Assembly: GCF_004027225.2 (NCBI RefSeq)
Contig: NC_044301.2
Span: forward strand, 25,751,005 to 25,815,004
Direction: 5' to 3'
From: Strigops habroptila
Taxonomy: Eukaryota > Chordata > Aves > Psittaciformes > Psittacidae
Length of the DNA: 64,000 nucleotides
Below, in pieces: positions 58,201 through 64,000 of the stretch. Numbering within the stretch: the stretch's first letter is position 1; each line of letters starts with the position of its first letter. The notes under the pieces were generated by a model. That model saw nothing but the letters and a program-made list of their open reading frames with translations, was not told where the DNA came from and ran no database searches. Made by a program: the position numbers and the translations under genes.

Positions 58201-59861
58201 GCAGGGTAGTTTTCCCACTTTCATGTTTTCCACGTTGTTTGTGCATTTCAAATATAACCTTTTAAACGCTGTCCCTCACAAGAGACTATAGATCTTTATC
58301 TACTGTACATCTACTGATAATCTTAAGTATGTACTATCTTGAGACATTCCTTCCAAAGAGTAAACTTACATTTTGTAGATTTGTTTCAAGGGCAGGTCTG
58401 GGAACTGATAAATCTAATATTTGCACAGTCTGGTTGCCCTGGCAGAGACTATCTAGAAAGTATTTCTTATATTTGTCTTTTACTTAATGGCATGGGTCTA
58501 GATGTGAAGGTGGCTATAACTTGGTAGTAAAATCAGGGAGGTTCTTTTATGTTCTCTGGGCTCTTGGTTATTGTTCTCTGTGGAAGGTGTATACTGTGAT
58601 GGTTGGTATTTTTTCAACTTCACTTTGGATGTATACAATGTGTTCGGTATGCCCAAATATAATACTTTTTTTCTCCCTAAGCTGGCAGGAGACTTCTTGT
58701 ATTACAGGAATATCAAAGGAAGGCAGCATAGCATGTCTACACTGTGCATTTGGCAATCCTCTAAAACATTAGTGCAAAACAGCCATTTTGGGGGAGACGG
58801 GAAGCTCTTCTTGCCACTGAAAGGATATTCTATAACTTGGGTTATGCTAAACATTTTGCCTTCTGGATTATGGGAGCCACTCCAGTAGTCTTTGTAGCAT
58901 ATACAATAATGCTCAGTCCCTTTCCAGGATACGTAATTTGGAAAGGTTGAGATAAATACAAAACAATGTTTTATATTCTCCAAGATCTATGTTCTGGCTA
59001 TAGATTTCATATTTGTACCAGGCCCTGCAGTATGCATGATTACTGTTCAGATTCAGGATCTCAAATATTTCTTAGATCTGATCCATGTGTGTGATTTTTC
59101 GGTTTAATTTACTGGTGTGACTGTATCGTGCAGTCACTATATCTTAATATTTGGCTACAAATCTATCATAATGCAGTTACACTGTATAGTTTATTTCTTT
59201 TTCCTATATGGAAATATACTATATTAGTATAAATGCTATTTTATCTTAAAGTGCATTCATGCTGGGATTTTCTTTAACTATGCTGGTGTAGTCTATGTAG
59301 TCTAGTATATGCAGCTAGAGTGTTTATCACTCTACCCTAGGAAAGCTGCAGTTTATTTCCATGACTGCATGAAAGATTTGAATGAGATCCATACACTCCT
59401 AATGCCCCACTTCAGTTCCCATGTTGTTCATCTGTCTCAGTGAGAGTTGTTATTGGAAGCATGATTATGCAAACTGAAGAGAAAAAGGAGCACTTCATGG
59501 TCTGAACTATTTCCCTTCCTTGATAAGGAACAGTTCAAATACACAGTTTAGAATATTCCCTGTATGCATTTACTTTAAATCTATTTCTACAACCAGTAAT
59601 TCAGTTGCTGTGTTTTTTTAATCTTGCATAAAAATGCCTGTCAAATTCTCAGTCTCCTGCCAGTTATTATAGCTGATGCTCTTAATTATGGTTGCAAATG
59701 GTCTGTGTGGCTTGCTGTACCAGAACTGTTCCTTCTCTTGCTGATTATCGTATATCACACTTGTACTTTAGTATGCACCTGATGACTACAATGGCCTTAT
59801 TCAGCTGAGCGATCAAGCAAGGAGTGTGTTACAAGTACCGAAAGAGTGGGTCTGTTTGTAA
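14639..59861 (+). CDS. ESRP2: ESRP2, epithelial splicing regulatory protein 2 (15 coding exons, spliced)
   Basis: ESRP2 is a nuclear RNA-binding protein that drives epithelial-type alternative exon choice (FGFR2-IIIb, CD44 and others), binding G/U-rich RNA. The joined exons total 2118 nt (705 residues), close to the usual ~700-730. Order of domains: a DnaQ-like exonuclease-fold N-terminal region (about 9-200; starts [12 protein letters not shown]), RRM1 (about 225-302; [19 protein letters not shown]), RRM2 (about 326-402; [18 protein letters not shown]), RRM3 (about 446-525; [18 protein letters not shown]), an Ala/Pro/Tyr-rich linker and a C-terminal RNP-like [10 protein letters not shown] segment, ending KEWVCL. 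ESRP2 was preferred over ESRP1 because of the DFGxWxVKTMVA segment, [17 protein letters not shown] RRM2 and the ALVRMQG tail. The gene covers 45 kb here, swollen by retroelements in introns 2 and 14. The start ATG at 14639 was chosen because it precedes the conserved [12 protein letters not shown] block by only a few residues. Confidence 0.95.
14771..15614 (+). other. ESRP2 intron 1
   Basis: The first 110 nt are GC- and CpG-rich, a continuation of the promoter CpG region; the remainder is AT-rich. No other element was seen. Confidence 0.6.
15615..15743 (+). CDS. ESRP2: ESRP2 coding exon 2
   Basis: Encodes residues 45-87, [16 protein letters not shown]...LDQVLQQ. Acceptor ttttag|GTAGGG, donor CAG|gtgagg, phase 0 at both ends. 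Followed by the 16.8-kb intron 2 that houses provirus 1. Confidence 0.93.
15744..18591 (+). other. ESRP2 intron 2, first part
   Basis: Mostly plain AT-rich intron. It holds a G/T-only tract at 16821-16982 that ends in a T run of more than 35, and T-rich tracts near 17578-17610. No exon or RNA gene was recognised. Confidence 0.5.
16821..16982 (+). repeat. G/T-only low-complexity tract
   Basis: About 160 nt composed almost only of G and T, with gtgtgtgttc-like and tttttggtgtg units, ending in a long T run. The open frame through it (16773-16988) is a composition artefact. Confidence 0.9.
18580..18611. repeat. Perfect inverted repeat, 14-bp arms
   Basis: GTCATTTTTCTCCT and AGGAGAAAAATGAC flank a 4-nt loop (aaga). 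The right arm is the start of the LTR; the left arm repeats it in inverse, suggesting fold-back copying at the truncation point. Confidence 0.9.
18592..18633 (-). mobile_element. Remnant of provirus 1 3' LTR
   Basis: After the purine-rich tract (minus strand ...AAGGGGTGGATAC) the 3' LTR begins TGTCCTGGGTTCAGC at 18633 but stops after about 40 bp, at an inverted repeat (18580-18611). The other ~520 bp are missing. Confidence 0.8.
19060..20166 (-). pseudogene. Provirus 1 RNase H end plus integrase (368-codon open frame)
   Basis: Residues 1-75 are the end of RNase H. Integrase follows: a zinc-binding H95/H100/C129/C132 set, then the catalytic core with D162 (WQIDYI) and D221 (ESDNGTHF). At the third catalytic position, 35 residues after D221, there is lysine (residue 257) where the family has glutamate. 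The C-terminal part ([20 protein letters not shown]) is a DNA-binding-type region. No env follows. Although open, the frame is expected to be catalytically dead. Confidence 0.88.
20206..20664 (-). pseudogene. Provirus 1 RNase H, N-terminal part
   Basis: The frame contains the RNase H core: ALFTDGSC (catalytic Asp), WKAAVWSP and the E-containing [18 protein letters not shown] stop follows, and the RNase H C-terminal part ([17 protein letters not shown]) lies at the start of the next frame (20166). Confidence 0.85.
20661..21331 (-). pseudogene. Provirus 1 reverse transcriptase, catalytic and thumb part
   Basis: The frame 21331-20963 carries the catalytic YIDD (21283-21272), then FAIKRSKV and [14 protein letters not shown] second frame (21131-20661) continues the thumb/connection region ([20 protein letters not shown]). 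The overlap of frames marks another frameshift. The enzyme is therefore not encoded in one piece. Confidence 0.85.
21328..22194 (-). pseudogene. Provirus 1 protease and N-terminal reverse transcriptase
   Basis: Retroviral pol start: the aspartic protease motif LVDTGAQ has its Asp at residue 30 (codon 22107-22105), followed by the flap-like GVTG and the LGIDYL motif. RT begins around residue 170 ([20 protein letters not shown], then [16 protein letters not shown]). A frameshift after DIANAF throws the rest of this frame out of RT homology, so the RT is interrupted. Confidence 0.85.
22275..23837 (-). pseudogene. Provirus 1 gag, broken
   Basis: Gag forms the retroviral core. The start ATG is at 23837 by comparison with provirus 2. 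A 1-nt loss close to it shifts the frame. Two open parts remain: 23654-22989, with a Thr/Ala/Pro-rich low-complexity stretch and the block [19 protein letters not shown], and 22781-22275, with a basic C-terminal part ([20 protein letters not shown]). No Cys-His zinc knuckle was seen. Confidence 0.75.
23899..23974 (-). other. 5S rRNA-like segment in provirus 1 leader
   Basis: The minus strand aligns with about the first 70 nt of vertebrate 5S rRNA, including forms of CCATCCCACCCT and TCTCGAAAGTTAAGCAG (5S: TCTCGGAAGCTAAGCAG). I counted 6 mismatches in the 32-nt block from CCCGATC to AAGCAG, judged against 5S rRNA recalled from memory. It lies at the same place as the better-preserved segment in provirus 2. 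The box C half of 5S is absent. Confidence 0.8.
24200..24519 (-). pseudogene. Provirus 1 leader reading frame with hydrophobic segments
   Basis: Between the primer-binding site and gag there is a decayed reading frame that matches one in provirus 2. The shared parts include [15 protein letters not shown] and, after a frameshift, PVFAVL...WGAWA and FMVM.C. It looks like one or two membrane-spanning helices. In this copy the likely ATG is ACG, a 2-nt indel shifts the frame and a stop follows [10 protein letters not shown]. No known retroviral protein was recognised. It could be a non-coding leader that happens to be open. Confidence 0.5.
24520..24537 (-). other. Provirus 1 primer-binding site, tRNA-Lys type
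   Basis: Eight bases inside the 5' LTR the minus strand reads TGGCGCCCAACGTGGGGC, the 18-nt sequence complementary to the 3' end of tRNA-Lys1,2 as used by several retroviruses. It is intact here. Confidence 0.9.
24546..25108 (-). mobile_element. Provirus 1 5' LTR (563 bp)
   Basis: On the minus strand it starts TGTCCTGGGTTCAGC at 25108 and ends ...CCACTACA at 24546. It is closely similar to the solo LTRs in this window and has the family TATA box (TATATAAAC sense; plus strand 'gtttatatactgggc' near 24842-24856). Confidence 0.9.
25109..27189 (+). other. ESRP2 intron 2, part between ERVs
   Basis: Plain AT-rich intron with a short CA-rich piece (25216-25240). Nothing else recognised. Confidence 0.5.
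27190..27783 (-). mobile_element. Solo LTR, ERVK-like (class II), antisense
   Basis: The minus strand begins TGTGGGGACCTGGTTTC at 27783 and ends at about 27190 after AATAAAGGTCTGTGCTACA, with the polyadenylation signal next to GGCGCC. It differs from the ERVL-like LTRs. The hexamer CACTGT occurs at both edges (27187-27192 and 27782-27787) and may be a 6-bp target duplication, though it overlaps the assumed ends, so the exact boundaries are uncertain. Confidence 0.7.
27784..32280 (+). other. ESRP2 intron 2, last part
   Basis: AT-rich intron sequence with many short open frames but no recognisable domain, RNA gene or repeat. Confidence 0.5.
32281..32436 (+). repeat. G/T-only tract 90 nt before ESRP2 exon 3
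   Basis: About 155 nt of G and T only, with two ggtggtttt-type units and gtgtgtgtttgt stretches. In the transcript it is a G/U-rich tract close to the exon 3 acceptor. Confidence 0.9.
32528..32641 (+). CDS. ESRP2: ESRP2 coding exon 3
   Basis: Encodes residues 88-125, [13 protein letters not shown]...[10 protein letters not shown], including the conserved [16 protein letters not shown] block. Acceptor ttttcag, donor AAG|gtatga. A long G/T-only tract (32281-32436) ends about 90 nt before the acceptor. Confidence 0.94.
32642..34540 (+). other. ESRP2 intron 3
   Basis: Contains three more G/T-rich tracts (about 33240-33280, 33431-33499 and 34149-34260) and a T-rich tract at 34426-34456. Nothing else recognised. 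Confidence 0.6.
34541..34655 (+). CDS. ESRP2: ESRP2 coding exon 4
   Basis: Encodes [18 protein letters not shown]...IKTMAE, matching the LPDMFFSFYDLRREF block of the family. Acceptor cttgtag, donor GAAT|gtatcc, phase 1. The donor is weaker than the other donors in the gene. Confidence 0.92.
34656..35477 (+). other. ESRP2 intron 4
   Basis: Holds an A/C-only tract at about 35005-35145, the complement-type of the G/T tracts, and a T run at 35236-35255. Confidence 0.7.
35478..35576 (+). CDS. ESRP2: ESRP2 coding exon 5
   Basis: Encodes [20 protein letters not shown] then [13 protein letters not shown]. The DFGxWxVKTMVA motif is ESRP2-like and helps separate it from ESRP1. Acceptor tgtttag, donor TGTA|gtaagt, phase 1. 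Confidence 0.93.
35698..35752 (+). CDS. ESRP2: ESRP2 coding exon 6
   Basis: Short 55-nt exon encoding [19 protein letters not shown]. Acceptor gtttcag, donor TTG|gtaagt, phase 2. Confidence 0.93.
35753..36511 (+). other. ESRP2 intron 6
   Basis: Plain intron; nothing seen. Confidence 0.5.
36512..36622 (+). CDS. ESRP2: ESRP2 coding exon 7 (start of RRM1)
   Basis: Encodes [20 protein letters not shown] followed by [16 protein letters not shown]. It contains the RNP2-like strand RARGLPW and first helix of RRM1. Acceptor tgtgcag, donor CCAA|gtaaga, phase 2. Confidence 0.95.
36623..37286 (+). other. ESRP2 intron 7
   Basis: Plain intron; nothing seen. Confidence 0.5.
37287..37419 (+). CDS. ESRP2: ESRP2 coding exon 8 (RRM1 core)
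   Basis: Encodes [20 protein letters not shown] then [20 protein letters not shown], the RNP1-like strand (NGEALVQF) of RRM1, ending RYIE. Acceptor ttccag, donor GAG|gtaaaa, phase 0. Confidence 0.94.
37616..37658 (+). CDS. ESRP2: ESRP2 coding exon 9
   Basis: 43-nt exon encoding [14 protein letters not shown], the last strand of RRM1. Acceptor ctttaag, donor GGAG|gtaagt, phase 1. Confidence 0.94.
37659..38141 (+). other. ESRP2 intron 9
   Basis: Plain intron; nothing seen. The open frame into exon 10 from 37946 is read-through. Confidence 0.5.
38142..38443 (+). CDS. ESRP2: ESRP2 coding exon 10 (RRM2)
   Basis: Encodes the whole of RRM2: [20 protein letters not shown], then [20 protein letters not shown] and [13 protein letters not shown]. 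Acceptor ctaccag, donor CAG|gttgta, phase 0. The open frame continues into intron at both sides, but those parts are not conserved. Confidence 0.95.
38444..40155 (+). other. ESRP2 intron 10
   Basis: Plain AT-rich intron with T-rich tracts, including the T16-C6 polypyrimidine tract just before exon 11. Confidence 0.5.
40156..40377 (+). CDS. ESRP2: ESRP2 coding exon 11 (linker and start of RRM3)
   Basis: Encodes a Pro/Ile-rich linker ([20 protein letters not shown]), then [20 protein letters not shown] and [10 protein letters not shown] of RRM3. Acceptor follows a T16-C6 tract and reads aaacag; donor CAG|gtaaca, phase 0. Confidence 0.95.
40378..41619 (+). other. ESRP2 intron 11
   Basis: Plain intron; nothing seen. 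Confidence 0.5.
41620..41818 (+). CDS. ESRP2: ESRP2 coding exon 12 with two tandem donors
   Basis: Encodes [20 protein letters not shown] through [10 protein letters not shown] and [20 protein letters not shown], completing RRM3. Acceptor cccatag. Two identical donors, CCAT|gtaagt, lie 12 nt apart (exon ends 41806 and 41818). Choice between them includes or skips four residues, CKLP, without changing frame. Confidence 0.94.
41889..42458 (-). mobile_element. Solo LTR of the ERVL-like family, 570 bp, in ESRP2 intron 12
   Basis: The minus strand begins TGTCAGGGGTTCAGA at 42458 and ends ...CCATGACA at 41889. It is flanked by a perfect 5-bp duplication, TGGCC at 41884-41888 and 42459-42463. Its left edge lies only 70 nt after the exon 12 distal donor. 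It is antisense to the gene. Confidence 0.92.
42459..43580 (+). other. ESRP2 intron 12, remainder
   Basis: Plain intron apart from the solo LTR before it. Confidence 0.5.
43581..43773 (+). CDS. ESRP2: ESRP2 coding exon 13
   Basis: Encodes an Ala/Pro/Tyr-rich, probably disordered segment: [20 protein letters not shown] ... [11 protein letters not shown]. The LSPP and MNYTAYYP blocks are conserved in the ESRP family. Acceptor tttttag, donor CAG|gtaatc, phase 2. Confidence 0.93.
43774..44762 (+). other. ESRP2 intron 13
   Basis: Plain intron; nothing seen. Confidence 0.5.
44763..44943 (+). CDS. ESRP2: ESRP2 coding exon 14
   Basis: Encodes [20 protein letters not shown], an alanine run, then [20 protein letters not shown] and QGYQ, an RNP-like C-terminal segment. 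Acceptor tttcag, donor CAG|gtcagt, phase 0. The 14.8-kb intron that follows holds provirus 2. Confidence 0.94.
45090..45546 (+). mobile_element. Provirus 2 5' LTR, truncated
   Basis: Similarity to the 3' LTR begins near 45090 (gaagccaggaggaagca), so roughly the first 185 nt of the LTR are lost. It ends ...AAATCATGACA. A TATA-like element is degraded (tggtatatcaatggg). Confidence 0.85.
45541..46014 (+). CDS. Provirus 2 leader open frame with hydrophobic segments
   Basis: 157 codons are open from the LTR edge through the leader; a likely internal ATG starts [20 protein letters not shown]. Two hydrophobic stretches follow ([18 protein letters not shown] and [19 protein letters not shown], then FFMVMAC), then a Pro/Ser-rich tail. 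Provirus 1 has a related, frameshifted frame. It precedes gag, where simple ERVs normally have only leader RNA. The function is unknown; it may be non-coding. Confidence 0.5.
   Translation: MTVLFGAQRGARRVEIMTDLTSVCLIIFAISIHCFGLIVTCHNVDLFALRVVVLGLRVYHHFIPYLQPVFAVLTLSGWGAWANVLVSPFFMVMACKTTDALIVKLGSYASSVWSSFLRNAHPSPPSPPGGSTYGGDSPLRPPLPHQAIYSRHRFWKS
45555..45572 (+). other. Provirus 2 primer-binding site, tRNA-Lys type, two changes
   Basis: TGGTGCCCAACGTGGAGC, eight bases after the LTR. It differs from the provirus 1 site by two transitions. Confidence 0.88.
46104..46175 (+). other. 5S rRNA-like segment in provirus 2 leader
   Basis: The sequence from GCCTATGG to about CTCAGG matches the first ~70 nt of vertebrate 5S rRNA as recalled from memory. 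The 19-nt block GATCTCGGAAGCTAAGCAG (46144-46162) is identical, and the 32-nt block around it has one mismatch. It includes the internal-promoter box A region but stops before box C. It ends about 65 nt before the gag ATG (46242). Confidence 0.9.
46242..47397 (+). pseudogene. Provirus 2 gag, broken
   Basis: Opens [20 protein letters not shown] and continues 163 codons, with a Thr/Ala/Pro repeat region (46500-46690: units like [15 protein letters not shown]) before a frame loss. A further gag part is open at 47095-47397 ([20 protein letters not shown]). Stops lie between them. Confidence 0.75.
47554..47991 (+). pseudogene. Provirus 2 gag end and protease remnant
   Basis: The frame begins with the gag C-terminal part ([16 protein letters not shown]), then jumps into the protease flap region ([20 protein letters not shown]) and [17 protein letters not shown]. 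The segment carrying the catalytic LVDTGAQ of provirus 1 is deleted, so this protease cannot work. Confidence 0.8.
48012..49074 (+). pseudogene. Provirus 2 reverse transcriptase, broken
   Basis: RT similarity starts before a stop at 48172-48174 and runs through 48177-48617 ([39 protein letters not shown]) and 48580-49074 ([31 protein letters not shown]). Frameshifts divide it. The fingers/palm part is better conserved than in provirus 1, but no complete enzyme is encoded. Confidence 0.83.
49102..49573 (+). pseudogene. Provirus 2 RNase H, broken
   Basis: Contains [15 protein letters not shown] and [17 protein letters not shown] across two overlapping frames (49102-49419, 49361-49573), separated by a frameshift. 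A stop follows LDIAE. Confidence 0.8.
49677..50180 (+). pseudogene. Provirus 2 integrase, internally deleted
   Basis: The frame joins the core at [16 protein letters not shown]. The zinc-binding HHCC part and the first catalytic Asp are deleted, the join falling near 49660-49676. The second Asp (ESDSGTHF) and a glutamate in the GKIERY block are present. The C-terminal region ([18 protein letters not shown]) ends at a stop. Confidence 0.82.
50181..50796 (+). other. Provirus 2 post-integrase region
   Basis: No env-like frame. It contains a (TG/TA)n microsatellite (50680-50720), with a related (TA)n/AG stretch at the same place in provirus 1 (18702-18738), and ends in a purine-rich tract (aaataaggggtgga) next to the LTR. 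Confidence 0.75.
50797..51542 (+). mobile_element. Provirus 2 3' LTR (746 bp)
   Basis: Starts TGTCCTGGGTTCAGC and ends AAACCATGACA. It is longer than the other LTRs mainly because of an expanded G/T-only tract with a T15-C14 end (51177-51299). Confidence 0.9.
51543..59771 (+). other. ESRP2 intron 14, remainder
   Basis: AT-rich intron with a G/T tract at 55185-55245, a C-run at 54431-54445 and a CR1 scrap at 57307. No exon, RNA gene or other mobile element was recognised. Confidence 0.5.
57307..57351 (-). repeat. CR1 LINE 3' end scrap
   Basis: 'gatagaatcttttaggttgg' then aatggaagtccaact: the reverse complement of a CR1 3' end, about 45 bp. Confidence 0.65.
59772..59861 (+). CDS. ESRP2: ESRP2 last coding exon (15)
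   Basis: Encodes the last 29 residues, [20 protein letters not shown] then QVPKEWVCL, and a TAA stop at 59859-59861. The PKEWVC[IL] end is the family C-terminus. Acceptor tactttag. Confidence 0.95.
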   Translation, partial: YAPDDYNGLIQLSDQARSVLQVPKEWVCL

Positions 59862-62800
59862 CTCTAACTTCTGAAGAAGGTAAGATGTGTCTGGCAGAAG
59901 CTGGGTCTCCAGTGTTGAATGGGAAGGGAAAAAAGAGCTTCATGATACAGTTATTTTGGCTTATGGCTTATTCCCCTTCTTAGCTTGCATTGGAATCTTT
60001 GCCTTAATCTTTCTGCTTTTGTTCTGTTTAAAAAAAAAATAAATAAATCAACTAACCTGAGGAAATAGGCCAATTGTGATCTGTAGTTGATAGGATAGCA
60101 GTGGTGGAGGTAGTGTGATTGCCTGGTTCTGCGCAGATGGCATGTTTAAAATTCCAGAAGGATTTATTAGCACTTGATTCTCATGCGAAGCTTTCAATCA
60201 AATATTTTATTTTTAGCATAGCAGAGGATGATTTCTTTTTCTTAATATGGCTACAAAGCACACACAAATGTGTGTGCAAAAAAACCCAAAACCTCTGGTT
60301 TTCTCTTTCCTGTATCATATAGCTGTCTAGAGATTAATTTCTTTGTTTCTTGATCTCTCTGATGCAATGTGAATTGTTACTTTTTTCTTTTTTTTTTTTT
60401 TTTTTTTTTTTTGGAGAGGTTTCTTTGGTATAGTGGCTTTCTAATGCAGTAAACTAAATTTGCTAATGGCAAACTTCCCTGCATTTTTGGCACTAACACA
60501 TAATTCTTAAATTTTGTTGTGACCTATGTGGAGTTTGTGATGTGCCAGTACTATTGTATTCCTTTCAAAATGCTACTGACCAGTTACTTTTATTATTTCC
60601 CCCCCCCAAAACCCACACAAAACATTCAATACAAAAAATGGCAATCAAATATTGGACCTTGATAGAATTATCTTCAAATAATCACCATCACCTCTGTCAT
60701 TTTCAAATGAGTTGTTTTCTCATGATACACTTAGATCTGCTAGGGAGAAGATAAAGAGTCTGCATGGTCTGGTGGGGTACAGAAGAACACCCATTATTAC
60801 TCTGAGATTTTTCTATATTTATGTGACCTTAGACAATCTGTTTGGCTCTCTTGTTTTACCCAGAGTAACTGGAAAACCAGATCAGCAATAGGGTTCTACA
60901 CTGTATAAGATAGAAACAGTCTTTGACTAGAAAATAATTCATGGAGTAGCTCATCCTGAATTCTAAGCAGTCCTCTGCAGTATCACACAGGGTTTTATTT
61001 TACTTTTTTAACTATGCTGCTTGCAGAACATGTAGGCTTCTCTACTAACTTTCTATGCAACTCTTATAATGCGAATTTCCAAATCCTGACATTGGTATTA
61101 TACCGATGCTGCTATTTAAACTACTTGTTAAAGCTCTCCTCTCTGCTCATAGGTCTGACTGTGCTCCATGTATGTTTTCATCTGACTCTGAACTGCAATA
61201 TTAAACTTACATTCAGGACTGATGGTAAATTACTTGATCCCATATGGATTAACAGCAAAGAGATGTTTGAGAGCAGGACCATATTTTAGCTCATATTTGT
61301 GACTCAACCCAAACTGTGTACAACTTTCTCACTGAGCACAGTGTTATTCTGAAATAAACCAAGATTAATTCCAAACCTGAACTGGGCTTCAGGCATGGTG
61401 GGTTTTATTCATCTTTGAATTTCTTTCTGCATGCTACTTCTTGACTAACTTTGGTTCTGTGAGAAGAAATGATAGGAAGTCTGTACTAACTGTCTTATAC
61501 ATGCTTTTAGTTTCTAAAGTATACCATTGCTTATATCTGAAGAATACTTTTACTGCCTGCCAAGTGTTTGGGTGAGTGAAGTTCTGGCATGTACTTGCTT
61601 TATTTTCATGTGTTTGAATGTAAAGCTGATCAGAAACTGCTACAGGTAACAACTGAGAAGTCTGATATTCCTTTGCAGCATACCAGGCATGCATATATTC
61701 TACAAAAAGTTAAACCCTTACATTTTTTTAACCTTTTATAAACCCATGAGGACATATGTCACACAAACTTAGCTTGATTTGGGTTATTACTCATAAAACT
61801 GGTTGGTTTTTCAGTATATGTTTTGGTGCTGATTTCTCCAACAAATGAACTTTGTATGCTGAGCTTTTGATCCTTCAACCTTTGGTTTTGAAACTTTGCT
61901 GAGATCCATTTCTATCCAACAAATAGGGCTTCCAAACTTAGCTTGGAAGGACTTCCAGCATCTTATGAGAAATGGCTGAGGTACCATAGGGCAAACAGAC
62001 ATCTGCTTTAAACCCAGCATTTTGGAACTGTCTTTTAAGAATTCATGAGGGCAAGTGCACTCCAAAGTAAATCAACTCCAAATACTAAATAATCTCATTT
62101 AGTTTTACTGAACAATCTCTTGTACTCTATATCTGTTAAGTTCAGAGCTCTTGTGCAGCTTTTTTCTTCCCCCCCCCCCCAGTATTCACATGCCTTATAG
62201 CCTTTGTCACTTGGCCAGTAGTCTGCACAATACAAGAGTTTTTCTTGCTCCATTTACCCTTTATTAACATCTAAGTCTTTCTTTTCTTATCAACCTTTAA
62301 TCTGAATTACCTCTCTAACAAAATCTTTGTATGGAATTATGTCTACATCATTGTGTTCAGCACACCAGCAGAATAAGAGCTGCTGCTGTTTGCCAAACTA
62401 AAAGCGGAATTCTTTTCATCTTCGGTTCCTTCCCATTCTCACATCCACAATCTTTTTTGCCATAGGCACAGCAGTGGAGTGAACCAGATGCACAGCATTA
62501 ACAACTGCATTTCCAGGTGTGGTCTCTGGTCTTAAGTAAGTTGTTGGTTTGTTTGTTTTTGTGGTTTTTTTTGTTGGTGGTTTTTTTTTTTTTTTGTTGT
62601 TGTTGTTGTTGTTTTTCTTTTTTTCTTTTGTCGTCTTGTACCACTGCAGCTCCATGCAGATTCCATCCTTGTGCTTTACATCTTTAGCGGCCAGCCCAGT
62701 GGAGAGACACTGGTGACTTTTCTAAGCCTGGATCTAGCTAAGAAAGCAGTGGCTGAGAAAAAACAGACAGCTCCTGGGAAGCCACTATGTAGAACTGTTC

Positions 62801-63042
62801 CTGGTCTAACTAAACACTCTTTGGGGGATGGGGAAAGAATGTCGCACTAAACACTGTGCCTTTTGCAAATAAGAAGTCTTCCCTTGCCACCTAGGCAGCA
62901 GCAAACATGCCTTTTCAGCATAATATGTTGGAATGTAGAGTGGTACATGTTCTGTGTTTAATTTGAAAAATGGCGTATCCTATGCTGAAGATAAAGTGAA
63001 TCCAAAAATTATGTAGTTAATTTACTTTCTTATGTGCTTGTG

Positions 63043-63080
<38 letters not shown>

Positions 63081-64000
63081 AACCCACTCCTGGCATCTAA
63101 TTAATTCTGAAGACAATCTAATAGTGCTTCAGCTATTGCAGCTGTGGGAGAAACCTGTTCAGTAGCATTTGAAGTGGAAAGCGAAGCTTTGAGTCATTCA
63201 GATTCTTTTATGTGTAGTTTTTTAAGAGTTTACACTTGACAAAATGTCTGGTTTTTGTAGAGTTGAAATGTCTTCAGAAATGTCTTTTGGAATGCGTAGC
63301 TTTCCCAGTTCAAAGCGTAGATAATATTGTGGGGGGTTTTAATGGGGGGGGAGGGTTGGGGGTTTTTTTATTTGTTTGTTTGTTTTGGTTTGTGTTCTTG
63401 ACTGGAAAATACTAGAATGCCAGACCCCAAATGCAATTGTTCTTTCTCATGTTTTCATTAGACATTGTTTTGCAAAAGCCATATTTGTCTTACGAATGTA
63501 CTGCTGCCAATCTGTAAGGCAAAAAAATAAACTCACCAAAAGCAGGAAAGTCCTCCCTGCTCACTCGTAACTCCCTGCCCCCAGTCCCAAACTCTTCATC
63601 TCTACAGGACAAAAATGGCACGTAAACCTGAGTACTATAAGTTATATTTTTTTTATTTAAGCATAATAGTTCTCAGAAACTGTATTAAAGATTTTGCTGT
63701 AGTTTATGTGCATGCAAGTTGTTTACTTCTCGTATATTTTGAAACAACAAGATACACTAGAGGATTTAGATTTCAATGTATGCTTTTTTTTTTTTCTCCC
63801 TCCCTGTGTGTATATACATAAGATAGAAGTACTTTTATGTCATGTAGCATGTGTTTAAAAGACATCTGCTGTGGAAGCACTAAATGACTTTGGGTTTACT
63901 GTGCCTTACTTCAAAACCATTCCAAGTGCAATACCAGCAGAGCAAAACGTAATGAACCCTGTTGTGATATGTTCATAGATGTCTGAATTGATCTTTTTTG
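59862..64000 (+). other. ESRP2 3' UTR and downstream region
   Basis: No coding frame was recognised on either strand. Candidate polyadenylation signals on the + strand are AATAAA at 60038-60043 and 60042-60047, 61353-61358 (with a GT-rich stretch about 40 nt later) and 63526-63531. The true 3' end cannot be decided. Low-complexity parts are a T run (60386-60411), a G/T tract (62548-62632) and an A run (63048-63076). In mammals NFATC3 lies tail-to-tail with ESRP2, but no NFATC3 coding sequence is seen here. Confidence 0.5.
61353..61358 (+). terminator. Candidate polyadenylation signal
   Basis: AATAAA about 1.5 kb after the ESRP2 stop, followed by a G/T-rich stretch (ggtgggtttt) near 61396. 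It is the best-looking of several candidates. Confidence 0.35.

Noticed and set aside
14639..59861. Assignment as ESRP1 instead of ESRP2
   Set aside because: Exon 5 ([12 protein letters not shown]), RRM2 ([12 protein letters not shown]) and the C-terminal ALVRMQG segment fit ESRP2 better than ESRP1.
63048..63076. Poly-A tail of a processed pseudogene
   Set aside because: No upstream gene-like sequence and no flanking duplication; treated as a simple A run.
1..64000. CRISPR arrays, operons or bacterial-type elements
   Set aside because: No spaced direct-repeat arrays; the spliced host gene and retroelements show a vertebrate nuclear genome.

Overview
This is nuclear DNA from a bird. The evidence is a CR1 LINE with a typical avian CR1 3' end, several CR1 scraps, avian-type endogenous retrovirus (ERV) LTRs, no mammalian SINEs, and one host gene with vertebrate GT-AG introns. 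The species cannot be told from the sequence.

The only host gene recognised is ESRP2 (epithelial splicing regulatory protein 2), on the + strand. I could place all 15 coding exons between 14639 and 59861. Every junction is GT-AG, the phases agree, and the sum is 2118 nt, or 705 residues plus stop. The protein has an N-terminal exonuclease-fold (DnaQ-like) region, three RRMs and a C-terminal tail ending in KEWVCL. ESRP2 is an RNA-binding regulator of epithelial alternative splicing.

Region by region: 1-13700 is upstream intergenic DNA holding LTR pieces, CR1 copies and two solo LTRs. 13700-14640 is the GC-rich promoter region, with a hexamer repeat. Intron 2 (15744-32527) carries an antisense, env-less, ERVL-like provirus (18592-25108) and an ERVK-like LTR (about 27190-27783). 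Introns 3-13 are mostly unremarkable apart from G/T-only or A/C-only tracts and a solo LTR in intron 12. Intron 14 (44944-59771) holds a second, sense-oriented provirus of the same family (about 45090-51542). 59862-64000 is 3' UTR and downstream DNA with no recognised gene.

The most unusual observation is that both proviruses carry a piece of 5S ribosomal RNA sequence in the same place. It lies about 550 nt after the primer-binding site and just before gag, so it belongs to the retroelement family and is not a chance insertion. Upstream of it, both copies also have a leader reading frame coding for hydrophobic segments. Other points are tandem identical splice donors 12 nt apart in ESRP2 exon 12, three solo LTRs with perfect 5-bp target duplications, and long G/U-rich intronic tracts in a gene whose product binds G/U-rich RNA.
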